Assembly (NCBI GenBank): GCA_007116075.1
Contig: SKJE01000071.1
Span: 1-37,220 of the forward strand
Direction: 5' to 3'
From: Spirochaetia bacterium
GTDB lineage: Bacteria > Spirochaetota > Spirochaetia > PWKH01
DNA length: 37,220 nucleotides
Part shown: positions 35,524-37,220 of the stretch, in pieces
Position numbering within the stretch: the stretch's first letter is position 1
How the letters are laid out: every line of letters starts with the position of its first letter
Translations under genes and position numbers: made by a program
The notes under the pieces: generated by a model
What the model saw: the letters and a program-made list of their open reading frames with translations, nothing else
What the model was told of the DNA's origin: nothing
Database searches by the model: none

Positions 35524-36123
35524 TTACATTACCAGCGGATCAGCCACTAAGCCGGGTACGCTGATACTTCCTGAAGTCCTTCCCATGACAGGGGAATAAT
35601 CGGGCTGAATATCCGGAAGCTCTACGGTAAGGGTAAAGGGAGTCTGGTCCTCTGTATGCTGAGGGACGTGAATATCTGATCCCGTCAATTGCTGCTCCAC
35701 TCCGCCGGGTTGTGCCAGATAGATCTTTCCGAATATCCCAGGACGATATGCCGCATCGCCTGGAATCCTGTGAAAGATGATACTCATATGGTTTTCCCCG
35801 TTCACAAGAAACGAGCCGACCGGGAACCGGTACTCCCGGAGGGTATGGGCAGCCCCTCCGATCAAGTATCCATTGAGAAACAGGTCGACGTCACCATGCA
35901 CCTTGGAAAGCAGGAGGAGTGCATCCCGGAATGAAGTGCAGTCATTGACCTGAAACGTTCTGGACAGTTCCCAGCCGGACTCAAGGAGGCAGGTAACCCG
36001 ATCCCCCGATACTGAGGGGATCGGGTCTTTGTGGATGTATCCCGGCAGCGTGCAGAGACAGGGCGGCATGGAGTCGGATAAATCCTGAACACTCCAAAAT
36101 CCGTTGAGCTGCACCGTTATCAT
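35524..36123 (-). CDS. Stand-alone GH2 N-terminal sugar-binding (beta-mannosidase-like jelly-roll) protein
   Basis: LNGFWSVQDL...LPGYIHKDP...SGWELSRTFQV...DVDLFLNGYLIGGAAHTLREYRFPVGSFLVNGENHMSIIFHR; no catalytic barrel follows. Confidence 0.65.
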   Translation of the reverse strand: MITVQLNGFWSVQDLSDSMPPCLCTLPGYIHKDPIPSVSGDRVTCLLESGWELSRTFQVNDCTSFRDALLLLSKVHGDVDLFLNGYLIGGAAHTLREYRFPVGSFLVNGENHMSIIFHRIPGDAAYRPGIFGKIYLAQPGGVEQQLTGSDIHVPQHTEDQTPFTLTVELPDIQPDYSPVMGRTSGSISVPGLVADPLVM

Positions 36124-36154
36124 AGATACCTCCAGAAACCATCTTGTATGGATC

Positions 36155-36176
36155 GTTAGTTTATTTTTGTACTAAC
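36155..36176. promoter_or_regulatory. ROK/XylR-like operator candidate 1
   Basis: GTTAGT-TTATTTTTGT-ACTAAC, 6-bp perfect arms, just downstream of a minus-strand promoter (TTGACG 36203-36208, 17-bp spacer, GATAGT 36180-36185). Confidence 0.6.
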
Positions 36177-36280
36177 TTAACTATCGCATGGGAATCACAC
36201 ACCGTCAAGGAACTTTCTTTTCCTTTTTCACAGAGAATAATCATATTGACTGCACCTTATATTCATGTAAATATTAACAA

Positions 36281-36302
36281 GTTGTTCTATTTTACAACTA
36301 AC
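36281..36302. promoter_or_regulatory. ROK/XylR-like operator candidate 2
   Basis: GTTGTT-CTATTTTACA-ACTAAC, same 22-bp layout as candidate 1 and overlapping an AGTTGT/ACAACT inverted repeat at 36280-36299; lies downstream of TTGACT (36246-36251) and just before the ROK gene. Confidence 0.55.
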
Positions 36303-36313
36303 AAGGATAATTC

Positions 36314-37220
36314 ATGAATCGAACCAGGATCATTAACGCAACAAGAATACTCAACACCATCTGGATACACCGAACCGTCAGCAGAGTCGATATTGCACGG
36401 CTTCTGGATTTAAACAAGTCAACCGTTTCTCATATTATCGGAGAGTTTATGGAGGCCGGTATTCTTGTGGAGGACTCCATTGGTGAGTCATCCACCCAGG
36501 GAGGGCGAAGGCCCATCAACCTGCGCATGAACAGCTATTACGGCTGTGTCATCGGCCTGGAACTGAGACCTGATTCCTATACTGCCATAGGAACGGACCT
36601 GCAGGGAGTCATTCTCTTTGTGAAGACAGAACAGATGACCATCTCCGGGGATCGGCTCAAGGATGTTTTCTTTGAAATTATCCGAAGAATAGAACCTGAA
36701 TGCCTCCGGGTCCATCGTCCTATCCTCGGAATCGGGGTGGGTATAGCCGGCCCCCTAGATCCCTTCCGCCAAATCATCAGGTACTCGATTCCTATGGGGA
36801 TCGAGAGCCACTTTGATTTCTTTGATACCGTATCGAGGCATATGCCCCTTCCGGTTTTTCTCGACAACGATGCCAACTGCGGTGCCTGGGGGGAACTTGC
36901 CTTCCATCGCCAGAGGGAATTGAAAAACTTCATATTTACCCTGGTGGAATTTCGAGACATGGATCAGCAGCGAATCCGTGAAAAAACATCCGTCGGTCTC
37001 GGTATTGTGATAAACGGCAGTGTCTATTACGGACATGACTATTCAGCAGGAGAGTTCAGCAGCATCTTTCGGAAACCCGAGGACCAGGGGCAATTCTCTT
37101 TATCCAAGGGTGAAATCAATCGTCTGGAAGAGGATCCGGAACTTCTGGAACGGTTTATCCGGGAGCTTTCCAGGAATCTTGCCCTGCTGATCAACACCTT
37201 AAATATGAAGCGGATTTTTC
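36314..37220 (+). CDS. ROK-family transcriptional regulator (partial, runs off the window)
   Basis: Not in the ORF track because it lacks a stop in the window. N-terminal HTH RVDIARLLDLNKSTVSHIIGEFMEAGIL, STQGGRRPINL, GIGVGIAGPLDP, LDNDANCGAWGEL. Confidence 0.92.
   Translation, partial: MNRTRIINATRILNTIWIHRTVSRVDIARLLDLNKSTVSHIIGEFMEAGILVEDSIGESSTQGGRRPINLRMNSYYGCVIGLELRPDSYTAIGTDLQGVILFVKTEQMTISGDRLKDVFFEIIRRIEPECLRVHRPILGIGVGIAGPLDPFRQIIRYSIPMGIESHFDFFDTVSRHMPLPVFLDNDANCGAWGELAFHRQRELKNFIFTLVEFRDMDQQRIREKTSVGLGIVINGSVYYGHDYSAGEFSSIFRKPEDQGQFSLSKGEINRLEEDPELLERFIRELSRNLALLINTLNMKRIF

Noticed and set aside
34698-35564. 288-aa plus-strand ORF inside the cellobiose phosphorylase gene
   Set aside because: Antisense shadow of the GH94 gene; no recognisable motif.
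1-37220. CRISPR arrays, transposases, integrases, tRNA or rRNA genes, toxin-antitoxin pairs or phage genes
   Set aside because: None was recognised; recognisable ORFs are housekeeping, metabolic, transport or regulatory families and no regular repeats were seen.

Overview
The window is about 37 kb of compact, protein-coding chromosomal DNA. Gene content (YesM/YesN-type two-component genes, Mgl/Rbs-type ABC transporter, HAD-IG nucleotidase, membrane pyrophosphatase) suggests a free-living, probably pigmented spirochaete, but the taxon is an inference. I saw no rRNA, tRNA, CRISPR array or mobile element. From left to right it contains: a divergent sigma-like protein; RdgB/HAM1 and PepF; a sugar-sensing and uptake locus (YesN-type regulator, YesM-type kinase, two tandem membrane-anchored substrate-binding proteins, ABC ATPase, permease, secreted substrate-binding protein); a carotenoid segment (fused lycopene cyclase, CrtI, CrtZ, with PlsC and a MenA/UbiA-like prenyltransferase); a hybrid histidine kinase with an SBP_bac_3 sensor overlapping an N-formylglutamate-amidohydrolase-like gene; RpiR and GH3-family genes; GyrI-like, NimA-like and CrtI-like genes; a gene that reads as PTS-EIIA + PK_C-like + DisA_N (diadenylate cyclase); a HAD-IG 5'-nucleotidase; an NSS symporter; an unlisted 57-aa ORF; a K+-dependent-type membrane pyrophosphatase; and a cellobiose phosphorylase locus with a stand-alone GH2-N-like protein and a divergent ROK regulator with paired operator-like palindromes. 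The strongest candidates for something new are the EIIA-PK_C-DAC fusion at 26313-27638, the two anchored binding proteins beside the YesM-like kinase, and the ROK operator pair.
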